From IMG/VR virus record IMGVR_UViG_3300005613_000430, positions 1 through 22,787 of that record: a DNA stretch of 22,787 nt. The stretch is one strand, 5' to 3'. A program made the translations under genes and the position numbers. The first letter of the stretch is position 1, and each line of letters opens with the position of its first letter. This document shows positions 1-8,235 of this stretch, piece after piece. Under the pieces are notes generated by a model, which saw only the letters and a program-made list of their open reading frames with translations, did not search any database and was not told the origin of the DNA. The DNA comes from a virus.

Positions 1-706
1 CTTCTTTATCCTTGTCCCATTCTTTGTACCTTAGGATACGGACGCAACGTGCCTGAGCCATGCAATAGTCGTAGTCAAAGCCTCGCTTCTCGTACTCAGC
101 CATGACCATAGAACTCCAGTTATCAGACCTTGTAGAATCCAGCATCTTTTGAGCCTTGACTGGCCCAACCTTTGGGATACCCGGAATGTGATCTGTGGAA
201 TCGCCCATTAACCACTGCTTGTGAAACCATTCGTCTGCATATTCTTGACTTAACAAAATAGGAAAGTCTATCTTATCTGGATTGAAGTACCAGCCCGGAC
301 AGGACCTTAGATCCTTGTCCAAGCTGACTCCAACCATGAGCATAGAACTCATGCCAAGACCAATAATATCGTCTGCCTCAAGCCTAGGTCGTTCTACGAC
401 ATGAGCCTTGTCGCAAAGGATTTCCTTCATTCTACCTAGGTATCTAGGTTTGGGCTTGCCTGCCCTATTCATTTTGTAATCAGGCCAGAAATCCCTGCGG
501 TAATTGTCTTCTCTACTACAAGAAAAGGCTAGAAGAATTCTAGATACACCAGGTGGTGTCCAGAAAGATAAGTCAGCATTGATCCGTTCCTCAAAGCCAG
601 CTTCTTCAGACTCTCGGTCATCAAGTGTTGCCTCTGCCCAACACGCTGCTTTGTAAGCAATGATGTCAGCATCTAAAATAGCAACATCAGGCATTTCTTG
701 TTTCAT
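1..706 (-). CDS. T7 gp6-like 5'-3' exonuclease (flap nuclease family), C-terminus outside window
   Basis: The first 235 codons are in the window and the 3' end runs off the left edge. The protein starts MKQEMPDVAILDADIIAYKA, the metal-binding DADxxxY start of T7/T5-type 5' nucleases. About residue 118 reads EADDIIG, followed by SLDKDL near 130 and GDSTDHIPGIPKVG near 175, which is the second metal site plus helix-3-turn-helix. In T7 this enzyme removes RNA primers and degrades host DNA. I chose the ATG at 706 because GGAG lies 6 bases upstream; an in-frame ATG at 712 sits directly against that GGAG. The start overlaps the end of the dNMP kinase gene by 20 bases, so translation is probably coupled. 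It is last in a T7-ordered replication block. The family assignment is firm. Confidence 0.93.
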   Translation of the reverse strand, partial: MKQEMPDVAILDADIIAYKAACWAEATLDDRESEEAGFEERINADLSFWTPPGVSRILLAFSCSREDNYRRDFWPDYKMNRAGKPKPRYLGRMKEILCDKAHVVERPRLEADDIIGLGMSSMLMVGVSLDKDLRSCPGWYFNPDKIDFPILLSQEYADEWFHKQWLMGDSTDHIPGIPKVGPVKAQKMLDSTRSDNWSSMVMAEYEKRGFDYDYCMAQARCVRILRYKEWDKDKE

Positions 707-1409
707 CGTCATCTCCAAACAGGTCGTCTAAAAAGTTGCGTAGTTCTTTATCTAACTTATCTTTATCAGGTTCTCTCATTTCATAGTTAGCTACGCAATT
801 CTCACATAAACAAGGATCAGACGATGATAGAAATTCCATGAAAGTCTGTGCCCACTTCTGTATTTCTTTTTCACTCTTATCGTTATGAATCACAAAGTCA
901 TAGCCAATCTTGTTCTTAAGGTGCGAGTCTTCGCTTTGTTCGTATTTATTAGCTAGTTGTTCAGATTCATGAGTACGCCACTTACCATCAGGATCTTCTA
1001 TTGCTCTGCTATCATGCTTGATAAACAGAATAGTTGCATTAACACGGGGATCACGTAGAACCTTTAGTTCATTTGGATATCGGACATCGTCAACTAAGTA
1101 CAGTACAGGTCGTTCGCTCTCCCTCATCTCTGCATCAAACTCTAGTAACATATCTTGATACCATAGTTTAACCCAGTGATCTGGGTCTTTAGAGCGTTCC
1201 TCTGCACCTATGCGTTGACAATTAATGCGATACTGATCTGGGTTGTTTTCCTTTGTGTATCCTAGTTGTTCAGCTACGTACTTTTTCAAAGGCCCAGCAA
1301 ATGGTTTAATCTCTACGTCCCATCCTACTCGTTCTGCTGCGTCATAGATTGCTCTACATAATGTTGATTTTCCTGTACGAGCTTTACCGCTCATTCCTAA
1401 TATGATCAT
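687..1409 (-). CDS. deoxynucleoside monophosphate kinase, phage type
   Basis: A 240-residue P-loop kinase that probably phosphorylates dNMPs to dNDPs for phage DNA synthesis. The N-terminus is a beta strand, MIILGMSG, running into the Walker A loop GKARTGKST (residues 8-16). LYLVDDVRYPNE near 105-115 is the second strand with acidic residues and the DVR(Y/F)xNE signature of phage dNMP kinases. R/K-rich stretches such as RTHESEQLANKYEQ could form a lid. A TTG at 1415 extends the frame by two codons, but the ATG at 1409 is more natural; the ribosome site is weak (TTTGAGA). It overlaps the upstream gene by 26 bases. With ThyX and the deaminase in this window it forms a nucleotide-supply set. Substrate range cannot be read from sequence. 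Confidence 0.88.
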   Translation of the reverse strand: MIILGMSGKARTGKSTLCRAIYDAAERVGWDVEIKPFAGPLKKYVAEQLGYTKENNPDQYRINCQRIGAEERSKDPDHWVKLWYQDMLLEFDAEMRESERPVLYLVDDVRYPNELKVLRDPRVNATILFIKHDSRAIEDPDGKWRTHESEQLANKYEQSEDSHLKNKIGYDFVIHNDKSEKEIQKWAQTFMEFLSSSDPCLCENCVANYEMREPDKDKLDKELRNFLDDLFGDDDETRNA

Positions 1410-1815
1410 TCTCAAAGAATTCTATAAGTTTGTGCGGAAGGATTAGCTCAGGGCATTCAAATCCATTTTGTCTAAGAGCATCAATGCATCCAGTAGAACA
1501 ACAAGATGGTCTAGATCCTAGTAGATACTTCCATCTTATTACTGACATAGTACTACCAGCATCGGGCCTGATGTAAACAGGTTTCTTAACCGAGCCAATG
1601 CGTATAAAAGATTCTAACTCATAGGTTCCTACATAAGACCCAAACAATCTAAGAGTAGGATACCAATTACTACCTTTGTAATCTACGTGTAATGTAAGAT
1701 CGCCAATTGATAAGGTACAGTGAGTTAATTTACTACCAGTCCCATACCTTAGCCACTTAGATCTCCATCCATTTGAAATGTCTTTAAACCCTCGAAGTAT
1801 TACTTCTTTAGCCAT
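1384..1815 (-). CDS. permuted papain-fold (YiiX / NlpC-P60-like) protein, possible peptidase or amidase
   Basis: A 143-residue protein without a signal peptide. Two blocks suggest a circularly permuted NlpC/P60 (YiiX-like) fold. The first is KLTHCTLSIGDLTLHVD near 30-45, with H32 in the place of the catalytic His. The second is SCCSTGCIDALRQNGF near 104-119, with C105/C106 as the nucleophile position, then ELILPHKLIEFFE, resembling the closing 'TPxxL' helix of that family. Related enzymes cut peptidoglycan peptides or acyl bonds; no activity is proven here. The start codon overlaps the tail of the tiny upstream gene by 16 bases and has no clear Shine-Dalgarno site, so coupling is likely. The end overlaps the kinase start. 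It sits among replication genes, but products could act at infection or lysis. Confidence 0.55.
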   Translation of the reverse strand: MAKEVILRGFKDISNGWRSKWLRYGTGSKLTHCTLSIGDLTLHVDYKGSNWYPTLRLFGSYVGTYELESFIRIGSVKKPVYIRPDAGSTMSVIRWKYLLGSRPSCCSTGCIDALRQNGFECPELILPHKLIEFFENDHIRNER

Positions 1816-1958
1816 GTAAATGGAAACTTTCGATTTAAAGTTTTTCTTCGATTCTTACAACCACACTCAAACCCTGTGTAAGACCCATACTTATGTACCA
1901 GCCAATGTATGCCGGTGTATTTTAAGATGTAGTAAATTAGATCTCCTAAGCCATTCAT
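1800..1958 (-). CDS. small Cys-x-Cys protein, 52 residues, function unknown
   Basis: An open frame that fills the gap between the Cys-rich protein and the YiiX-like gene. Its ATG shares a base with the upstream stop (TAATG), and its end overlaps the next start by 16 bases, so the whole cassette is gap-free. The product begins MNGLGDLIYYILKYTG, continues HWLVHKYG, and has ECGCKNRRKTLNRKF near residues 34-48. That layout, an amphipathic first helix followed by a CxC and a basic stretch, is familiar to me from small phage proteins of unknown function, a recollection not checked by search. The CxC could bind metal. The junctions and dense packing make a real gene likely. Confidence 0.7.
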   Translation of the reverse strand: MNGLGDLIYYILKYTGIHWLVHKYGSYTGFECGCKNRRKTLNRKFPFTWLKK

Positions 1959-3874
1959 TAGAATGTCTCCGATATTGAGTTAGTTACTTTATAACTCTGA
2001 ATTTCCAAAAAGTCATATGACTCTGCTTCTAAAACTTCTGGAACAATGCTGATGCCCCATTCCCTAGTTGTGTTTGGAATAATATGACCAAAACAATAAT
2101 CGGTATAAACTCTTCTAATATTAGAGGGTTGAGGTTCAGAAGCCCACCACGACACGCTATTAGAGGCATATGGGAAATTAACATTAGTAGATCCCCCAGG
2201 ACCAAAACTTAAAATCCTTGTAATATTACCAGGAAATGTCGTTGACACTCCTCCTAAATATGAAGCTGTATTAGTACTTAGACTAAAAAAGCGTGTCAAT
2301 GATCCGCTTACTGTGGCGTTTAATTTAGTTAAAGAACCATTATATTGATAGGAATTGGCCCCTAAATTAACAGGATCATTCCCTCCTTCACAAAGAGGAT
2401 CGGACATCCATTCTGATGTATAATTCATAAGAGTTCCTGTAACAACAGAACCAGGCCATCCTACTAAAGTATTTGTTAGCGTATACTCTGCTTGTTCATC
2501 ATCTATAACGTTAACTAATTCAAATACATAATCCAAAGTTACCGTACCACGAACAGTATTTTGAGTTGTGCTGTAACCCGAAAGAGTGTAGCCATCGCAA
2601 GCGCCTCCGGGTTCTCCTTCTGGTTGCTGAATAAAGTCAGGAGCTTCAAAAGGATCTCCTGGTTTTACCGCTGGTCTAATAGCACCGCTACCTGGATACT
2701 GAAGATAATAACCTGATGGAATACCGACAGGGCCTGATACGCCACCGCTAGTACAAACAAACTCAACTGAAATTGTAATAGTTTGTGGATGCTCGTAGCA
2801 TGTATTAGTCTTTGTTAAGTAGTCTAGGTTACATGTAGCCTCTTTAGAATTAGGATTCCAAGAATAAGCCGTACCTGGTGGCAATGCTGCATGAGCATCA
2901 ATGCACTCTTGCTCTGTAGTAATTCCTACAAAGTCCCATTCACATGTATCACCTAAGATGCAACAGCCAGTAGGCTCCACACAGTTGTAGTAATCTTCCC
3001 AATAAGAACTGGGTTCTGCGGTTAGATCGACTTCTTCAAACCAATCAATACCATCGCAAGCATCTTGCTCAACATACGATGAGGTAAAACCAGAAGTACA
3101 ATCTCCTGTAACACAAGTTCCTTCAGGAGGGTCTACGATTTCACAGTTATACCTATCTTCCCAAAACTCTTGTGGTTGTTTACTTAGATCTTGATCTTGA
3201 ATCCACTCAACTCCATCGCATTCGCCTGCAGTCTCAGGATAATTAGCGACATAGCCACGGCAGTCTCCTCGTACGCAAGTGCCTACTGGGTCTGGCTCTT
3301 CCTCGTCTTCACCACATTGAAGTACTGAAGAACCTAGAGGATAGAAGCATACCGTAGATGGAGGAGCCGTAGCCGTTACCTCGCATCCATCAAAAGACCA
3401 AGCGATGTCTTCCCAATTAAGCTCTACTCCACCGTCGTACAAAGCAATGTCACCGAATCTACCAGAGATAATTACATTACCATTAATATCTGTAGTGATA
3501 GATCCTTGTCCTTTGAATGGTTCAATAGGACCATAGTTCCATTCGCCGTGTCGTTTGGTTTCATGTAGCTGAGAAATCTGGGGCAATAAAGAAATCAAAG
3601 TAGCTCTGATCTCACTTGCTGTACCTTTGACCTGCAACCAGTACTCAGCTCTTTCTCCATCTCGTTCCCATGACTCTGTAGCTACAAACGAATCGTCTGC
3701 TTGCATGTAAAAGATCCGACACTCTAGCTCCGAAGAGCTAGAAGCGACGGATCTATGCCAAATGTCTAAGCAACCATACGTTGTAACCAAAGTGGTTAGG
3801 AATCTTTCAAATGAGTTTCTGGCACTTACTTCGCCAGCTTCCAATCTATTCCTTAGTGAATACCACGTAGGCAT
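1958..3874 (-). CDS. large Cys-rich beta protein with three 45-residue repeats, probable virion or surface protein
   Basis: A 638-residue protein I cannot assign to a named family. Residues 1-115 look alpha/beta and globular. Around 120-160 is a beta stretch (TTDINGNVIISGRFGDIALY). Residues 200-244, 254-298 and 304-348 are three similar Cys-bounded repeats: the first two start TCV.GDC and end W.D.YNC, and the third starts GCCILGDTCEW and ends ATC. From 350 to the end it is Ser/Thr/Gly-rich beta sequence typical of fibre or adhesin-like proteins. There is no signal peptide. It starts at the DNA polymerase stop (TAATG) and ends at the next gene's start in the same style. Paired cysteines suggest disulphides or metal and an extracellular role, which is unusual inside a replication block. 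A fibre, decoration or glycan-binding role is inference. Confidence 0.8.
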   Translation of the reverse strand: MPTWYSLRNRLEAGEVSARNSFERFLTTLVTTYGCLDIWHRSVASSSSELECRIFYMQADDSFVATESWERDGERAEYWLQVKGTASEIRATLISLLPQISQLHETKRHGEWNYGPIEPFKGQGSITTDINGNVIISGRFGDIALYDGGVELNWEDIAWSFDGCEVTATAPPSTVCFYPLGSSVLQCGEDEEEPDPVGTCVRGDCRGYVANYPETAGECDGVEWIQDQDLSKQPQEFWEDRYNCEIVDPPEGTCVTGDCTSGFTSSYVEQDACDGIDWFEEVDLTAEPSSYWEDYYNCVEPTGCCILGDTCEWDFVGITTEQECIDAHAALPPGTAYSWNPNSKEATCNLDYLTKTNTCYEHPQTITISVEFVCTSGGVSGPVGIPSGYYLQYPGSGAIRPAVKPGDPFEAPDFIQQPEGEPGGACDGYTLSGYSTTQNTVRGTVTLDYVFELVNVIDDEQAEYTLTNTLVGWPGSVVTGTLMNYTSEWMSDPLCEGGNDPVNLGANSYQYNGSLTKLNATVSGSLTRFFSLSTNTASYLGGVSTTFPGNITRILSFGPGGSTNVNFPYASNSVSWWASEPQPSNIRRVYTDYCFGHIIPNTTREWGISIVPEVLEAESYDFLEIQSYKVTNSISETF

Positions 3875-5556
3875 TAGTGTGTTTCCTGCCAGTTAGAACC
3901 AATGCACGCTTCAGAGTGAATTGGCATTTTGATTCCAAGACGTTCTCCTGCTTCCAAACTAGCAGCCTCTAGTATTTTGCATACTTCATCTGCATAATCT
4001 TTATGGACAGCAAACTGCAATTCATCGTGGACATAAGCCATTTGAATTACTTTATTGCCAAACTTCTTGAGCCTAGCGTTTGCAACTACCATCCAATATT
4101 TGGAAACAATGGCACCCGCACCTTGGAGCATAGTATTTAGTGCTGCGTGTTCTGATCGACACTTAACCCATCTTCCATCGGGAAGTTGAACTTCACCTCG
4201 TTCAAGAAAAGACCATTGTACAGCATCTAAGACTTTCTTCAAAGCTGGTAGCTGAGCCAAGAACTTTTCTTTTAGTTCCTGACCTTTCTTCCTACTGCCA
4301 CCAACAATAGTACCGATCTTTGCATCACCGGCACCATAAAGAAAACCGTAGATAAAGGTCTTGGCTTGGTCTCGTGTTGTAAGACCCGCAGCCTTCTGGT
4401 TCATGGTATGAACATCGCCGTTAAGAATAACGTCGGCATAGTTACCTTCATCGTATTCATACATGTAATGTGCTAGCATTCTCAGTTCTAAGCCAGATAG
4501 GTCACACCCAACTTGTACATAGTTTGGTATGCCGGGAATCCACAAGGCTCGCATCCGCTTGTCCTTTGCTACCTGAGCCACATTAGGATTGGCATGAGTA
4601 CATCGTCCTGTTCCTGCACCTTGAGTATTCACTTCTCCGTGAATCCTTCTATCAGGAGACTTAGATGCTCTATCATTCCAATCTTTAATCTGACCCTCAA
4701 GCTTAAGATTATCTCGATACTTCAGAATCTGAGCTGCTTCTGAAACATTAGCCTCTGCAAGTTTGTTCAAAATAATTGAATCTACTTGCGGATTACCTTT
4801 CTCGGTTTCAGGAATAATCTTGGTAACGTGGGGATACTTCTCTACTAGTCGTTCATAGACTTGTAGATTACTTTGTGGATTGAAAGGAGTAATCTTAGAC
4901 TTTAGTTGCTTGCCTGTTTTCTGTGACCATCTTTCTTCAACTTTATCTGGAAAGATTTGCTGAAGATAGTCTAGATGCTCTGCTCGTTCAACAGCCAGTA
5001 TTTGCTCTAAGTTAATCCCTTCCTCTAGGTTGTAACCAAAGCCGTTGACTTGCTGCTTAAAACAGATCTGAGCAACAAGAGTTTCAAACTTGATTACCTT
5101 TTCGTACTCTTTGATAAACTCCTTTTGAGCTTGAAGAATATCGTAGTTCAATAGAACATCTTGAGTACAGTACTTAAGCATCTCCTTGGAGTAGTGCGAC
5201 CAGTCATCGAACTCGATCTTACTGTTGCCTAAGTGTTGGCCCCATTGCTTAAGACCATTACCTCCGAATGGATGTTGTCTTACATCCGGGTACATGAGCC
5301 TAGATACAATGAGAGTATCTAGAATATTACCCTTGTATTCCACGTTGAATAATTTTTCTAGAACTGGAATATCGAAAGTAACTATGTTATGTCCGATGAG
5401 AGTCTTTGCTGACATGACAAACCTAACACCCTCTTCAATGTTCTCAGGTGTAAAGTGCCATGTCTTTCGAGTATCAATATCGTGAGCTACAATACAGTAT
5501 ACTTCCGTGACATCCCAGTATAGGCCGTCAGCCTCGATGTCGAATACCAGTCGCAC
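3874..5556 (-). CDS. family A DNA polymerase, T7-like, with 3'-5' exonuclease
   Basis: A 560-residue replicative polymerase. The exonuclease domain has Exo I FDIEADGLYWD (D6, E8), Exo II IGHNIVTFD (D62) and Exo III YCTQD (D133). The polymerase domain has motif A VGCDLSGLELRMLAHYM (D352), motif B RDQAKTFIYGFLYGAGD (R395, K399, Y403, Y407) and motif C YVHDELQ (H510, D511, E512). Motif B is almost identical to T7 gp5, including Tyr at the T7 Y526 position. T7 gp5 has 704 residues; the shortfall lies mainly between the exonuclease and fingers, so a thioredoxin-binding loop is probably absent and processivity must come from another factor. It follows the primase-helicase by 8 bases and is joined to the next gene by TAATG. 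Confidence 0.97.
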   Translation of the reverse strand: MRLVFDIEADGLYWDVTEVYCIVAHDIDTRKTWHFTPENIEEGVRFVMSAKTLIGHNIVTFDIPVLEKLFNVEYKGNILDTLIVSRLMYPDVRQHPFGGNGLKQWGQHLGNSKIEFDDWSHYSKEMLKYCTQDVLLNYDILQAQKEFIKEYEKVIKFETLVAQICFKQQVNGFGYNLEEGINLEQILAVERAEHLDYLQQIFPDKVEERWSQKTGKQLKSKITPFNPQSNLQVYERLVEKYPHVTKIIPETEKGNPQVDSIILNKLAEANVSEAAQILKYRDNLKLEGQIKDWNDRASKSPDRRIHGEVNTQGAGTGRCTHANPNVAQVAKDKRMRALWIPGIPNYVQVGCDLSGLELRMLAHYMYEYDEGNYADVILNGDVHTMNQKAAGLTTRDQAKTFIYGFLYGAGDAKIGTIVGGSRKKGQELKEKFLAQLPALKKVLDAVQWSFLERGEVQLPDGRWVKCRSEHAALNTMLQGAGAIVSKYWMVVANARLKKFGNKVIQMAYVHDELQFAVHKDYADEVCKILEAASLEAGERLGIKMPIHSEACIGSNWQETH

Positions 5557-5564
5557 GGTTTCTC

Positions 5565-7271
5565 CTACTTATGATTTGGATCTAAGACCACATGTCCTTC
5601 TGAGATTTGGAATGGAACTTCCGTAAGGCGTCCGTATCTGCGGTCATAGTATAAACAAGATGCTACGCCAGCTCGTCCAGTGAGCCGGTTCTTCAGTACT
5701 CTAACAATAGTAGTATTAGCTTCATACTCACATGACGCTTGACGATCACGCTCAAGAGCAATGATGGTGTTTGGCACAGAAGCTAGACTACCCGAACCAC
5801 GGAGGTCCTGCAAGGTAATTCTAGTACCTTCTTCAAATGCCTTGTCGGTCTTCTTAAGTTGTGAAACAATATCTACATGCACACCAGTACGAACAGCCAA
5901 GGATCTTAGCTGCTTCATAACAGTATCAATAAGAATACGCTCGCTTTGGTGTTCATCATTATCATTACCCATAAGACCAGCTGCCAATGCAGTAATATGA
6001 TCTAGAATAATAACATCAACGCCTAGAGAAATAGCCATGTATTCCATACGAGCCATGATATTTTGCATGGCACTGTTACCTAGGTGGTCATAGATATATA
6101 GGTTAGTTTCTTCTAGCTTGGTCCTAGCAAGAGCGTATTCTTCTGAATCAAGATCATCAAAGAACTCAATGTTGATTGGATCCTTGCCCATCTTCTTACG
6201 AAGATCGTTCATGATCTTAGATGCTCTGATTGCTCGCACAGGCTTGTTGATCAATAGTGAGATCATGTCATCTCGCGTCTCTTCAGGAGACTCTTCGAGC
6301 ATGATCATACCTACTGATCTGCCTTCTTCAAGATGATGATGAGCAATCTCACGAAGAATAGTAGACTTACCGGAGCCAGTACCGGAGCACCAAAGGTTTA
6401 CCTCTCCGCTTCTCTGACCTAGTAAGAACTCACTAAGGTTATCCCAAGGATAAGCATAGACCTCCATCTGAGAATCTTCTGAATCAATAATATCTTTTAC
6501 ATGAAGAATCTCGTCTGGGGAGTAAAGCTTGGCTTGGAAAATTGCATTGACAACTGCCTTGCTATCCGAAGATACAAGACACTCATTGGCATCCTTTCTA
6601 GGAAGCGATGCAATCTTAGTGCGACCAGGTGGAAGGAGCTGAGCACACTTGACAGCAGCTTCTCTACCTGCATCATCATTATCAAACATCAAGACAACTT
6701 CTGGGAACTTGGAGATCCACTCAAGGTTGTCCTTAATGTTGTTCTCTGCATTACCTGTACCACCATTGAGTGATACTACGGGCCAACCACCGTTGACTTG
6801 ATAGACGCTCATAGCGTCGATCTCACCTTCAGTAATGACCAACCGACGACTGTTGCTGCCATCGAATAGATGCTGACCAAAGAGGCCAGCACTGCGGGAT
6901 TCGCCTCGCCACCTGAACTGCTTGTCAGGACCACGATACTTCTGTGCTACAAGTGTACCATTAGAATAGAAGTTAGCAATATGAATATCGCCCTTCTCGG
7001 GGTGGTTAATTACTTGGTAGTTAAACTTGCGTAGTGTATCTTGGTTTAGTCTACGTTCTGGGAGATCTGTAGACTCGCCATACAACGGTTTCCATTCGCC
7101 CATTGTCTTCCGAACTGTGATCACTTTATCACCTTTTTCATAATACTTACACCTATAACAATACGAATGACCATCGCTGTATTTTGCTAGGTTATCTTCA
7201 GAGTTGTCATGCCCTTCAGCTGCGCACTTAGGACATTGATCTCTGGCTACAACGTAACTATCTTCATTCAT
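5565..7271 (-). CDS. bifunctional primase-helicase, T7 gp4-like
   Basis: A 568-residue protein, the same size as T7 gp4 (566). The zinc-binding domain uses C13, C16, C38 and C41 (CPKC, CYRC). The Toprim primase core has VITEGEIDAMS (E148) and FDNDDAGRE (D197, D199). The RecA-type helicase has Walker A CSGTGSGKST (297-304), a Walker B strand VDVIILDHITAL, the QLKK sensor, and DLRGSGSLASVPNTIIALER, which closely matches the T7 block before its arginine finger. It primes lagging-strand synthesis and unwinds DNA as a ring ahead of the polymerase. Its start overlaps the RusA stop as TAATG. The zinc finger implies primer-site recognition; the recognised sequence is not deducible. Confidence 0.97.
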   Translation of the reverse strand: MNEDSYVVARDQCPKCAAEGHDNSEDNLAKYSDGHSYCYRCKYYEKGDKVITVRKTMGEWKPLYGESTDLPERRLNQDTLRKFNYQVINHPEKGDIHIANFYSNGTLVAQKYRGPDKQFRWRGESRSAGLFGQHLFDGSNSRRLVITEGEIDAMSVYQVNGGWPVVSLNGGTGNAENNIKDNLEWISKFPEVVLMFDNDDAGREAAVKCAQLLPPGRTKIASLPRKDANECLVSSDSKAVVNAIFQAKLYSPDEILHVKDIIDSEDSQMEVYAYPWDNLSEFLLGQRSGEVNLWCSGTGSGKSTILREIAHHHLEEGRSVGMIMLEESPEETRDDMISLLINKPVRAIRASKIMNDLRKKMGKDPINIEFFDDLDSEEYALARTKLEETNLYIYDHLGNSAMQNIMARMEYMAISLGVDVIILDHITALAAGLMGNDNDEHQSERILIDTVMKQLRSLAVRTGVHVDIVSQLKKTDKAFEEGTRITLQDLRGSGSLASVPNTIIALERDRQASCEYEANTTIVRVLKNRLTGRAGVASCLYYDRRYGRLTEVPFQISEGHVVLDPNHK

Positions 7272-7669
7272 TAATAGTTGATATCCTCTTCGATTTTAAT
7301 CCAAAAGTACCCATCATCTTCGTTACTATCTGTCCATGCTTTCATTGCATGAATCAGCGTGATTTGCGAGTCATCTTCCCACAAGATTTTATTGAAACAA
7401 TCAAAGATTGCTTTGAGGTAGTTATCAATATCAGCCCGTGGATGTAGTAACTTAGTTGATTTTGGACGACGTACATAGATATCAACATACACCGAAAGAG
7501 GACCGACCAAGGGCTCATGGCCCTTGGTCAGCTCCTCAATAAGCGGTTGAATATCTTTTCTGAAGTCCTTGTATGGACCAGCATAGTAGCTATGACCTTT
7601 AGTGGTCACTCTAGGTCTGCTAGCAGCTACGGGATTGATTGGAAACGTAGCTTCGTACAAGACTGACAT
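7271..7669 (-). CDS. RusA-family Holliday-junction / crossover-junction endonuclease
   Basis: A 132-residue protein close to RusA length (about 120). The family signature is RADIDNYLKAIFDCFNKILW, then EDDSQITLIHAMKAW, giving catalytic acids D80 and D82 plus D99/D100, as in the DxDN...DD pattern of RusA. It should cleave four-way junctions left by replication and recombination. In T7 the same slot, between SSB and primase-helicase, is held by endonuclease I (gp3), which is unrelated, so this looks like functional replacement. Both junctions are overlapped: TGATG with SSB and TAATG with the helicase. The coding sequence contains a perfect 10-bp hairpin at 7505-7529. Confidence 0.9.
   Translation of the reverse strand: MSVLYEATFPINPVAASRPRVTTKGHSYYAGPYKDFRKDIQPLIEELTKGHEPLVGPLSVYVDIYVRRPKSTKLLHPRADIDNYLKAIFDCFNKILWEDDSQITLIHAMKAWTDSNEDDGYFWIKIEEDINY
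7505..7529 (-). other. perfect 10-bp intragenic hairpin
   Basis: Arms 7505-7514 (GACCAAGGGC) and 7520-7529 are exact reverse complements around a 5-base loop, inside the RusA-like gene. No T-tract follows on the minus strand, so it is not a classical intrinsic terminator. It could be an RNase III site, a translational pause or an mRNA-stability element between the SSB and helicase cistrons. The encoded residues are ordinary (TKGHEPLVG), so protein constraint alone may explain it. Confidence 0.5.
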
Positions 7670-8178
7670 CAGAACGGAATGTCGTCATCAGGCACTGTAA
7701 CAGGAGTCTCGCTGGTTCCTGTCGGTGCCTCGTTAGACGACTCTTCCGACACAAACCCATCGTGCTCTTCCCAACCAGACATGCTGGTGTTGTTGGCCTC
7801 AATGACCTGTACGCCGCTGAGGAACAGGCTCATCTTGCCTTCCCACTCACGAGCCCAGATCTTAAGGCGGACCTTGTCACCCTTAGCGGGGAAGTAATCA
7901 GTCTTGACTCCCTTGGAATCAACAATACGACCGTACTGATCCTTGTTCTGCTTGGTGAACTCGGTAGTCTTCACCTTGACAATAGTATCTCCACTCTCCT
8001 TGCCGGTGTACGTACCGTTGAGCGGCATGTTGAAAGCATCGAGCTGCTTCTTGAAGTCATCGTTAACGACGACCTGAATGTCGTGCTTCTTGCTGCCTCG
8101 GAACTCGTCAGGCTTACGGAGGTTAGCCCAAGCAACTTCAACGATCGGAGAATAGATTTCATTGTTACGATTTGCCAT
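7669..8178 (-). CDS. single-stranded DNA-binding protein (phage type, with a bacterial-SSB-like tail)
   Basis: A 169-residue protein between the metallophosphoesterase and RusA, the slot of T7 gp2.5. The start reads YSPIVEVAWANLRKPDEF and is followed by a beta-rich core (HDIQVVVNDDF, GDKVRLKIWAREWEGKMSLFLSGVQVIE) consistent with an OB fold of the phage SSB (gp2.5/Enc34-like) type. The C-terminus is a Ser/Glu/Thr-rich linker ending PDDDIPF. T7 gp2.5 also ends in acidic residues plus Phe, but DDDIPF matches the last residues of E. coli SSB. Its role is coating ssDNA and recruiting polymerase and helicase. A good Shine-Dalgarno site (AAGGAAG) precedes the ATG at 8178. It ends TGATG with RusA. 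Confidence 0.87.
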   Translation of the reverse strand: MANRNNEIYSPIVEVAWANLRKPDEFRGSKKHDIQVVVNDDFKKQLDAFNMPLNGTYTGKESGDTIVKVKTTEFTKQNKDQYGRIVDSKGVKTDYFPAKGDKVRLKIWAREWEGKMSLFLSGVQVIEANNTSMSGWEEHDGFVSEESSNEAPTGTSETPVTVPDDDIPF

Positions 8179-8213
8179 GTGTTCTTCCTTTCTTTAAACA
8201 CTTAACTTGGCTA

Positions 8214-8228
8214 TGGGAACCATTCCCA
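8214..8228 (-). promoter_or_regulatory. short perfect hairpin between metallophosphoesterase and SSB genes
   Basis: Arms TGGGAA (8214-8219) and TTCCCA (8223-8228) flank a 3-base loop in the 57-base gap before the SSB gene. This is one of few gaps in the block. There is no T-tract on the minus strand. It might be a processing site or 5' leader structure for the SSB mRNA; it is short and could be chance. Confidence 0.35.
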
Positions 8229-8235
8229 ATAAACA

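Noticed and set aside
4513-5485. Plus-strand frames of 76 and 86 codons opposite the DNA polymerase
   Set aside because: Antisense shadows of a strongly conserved gene with no ribosome site or recognisable product.
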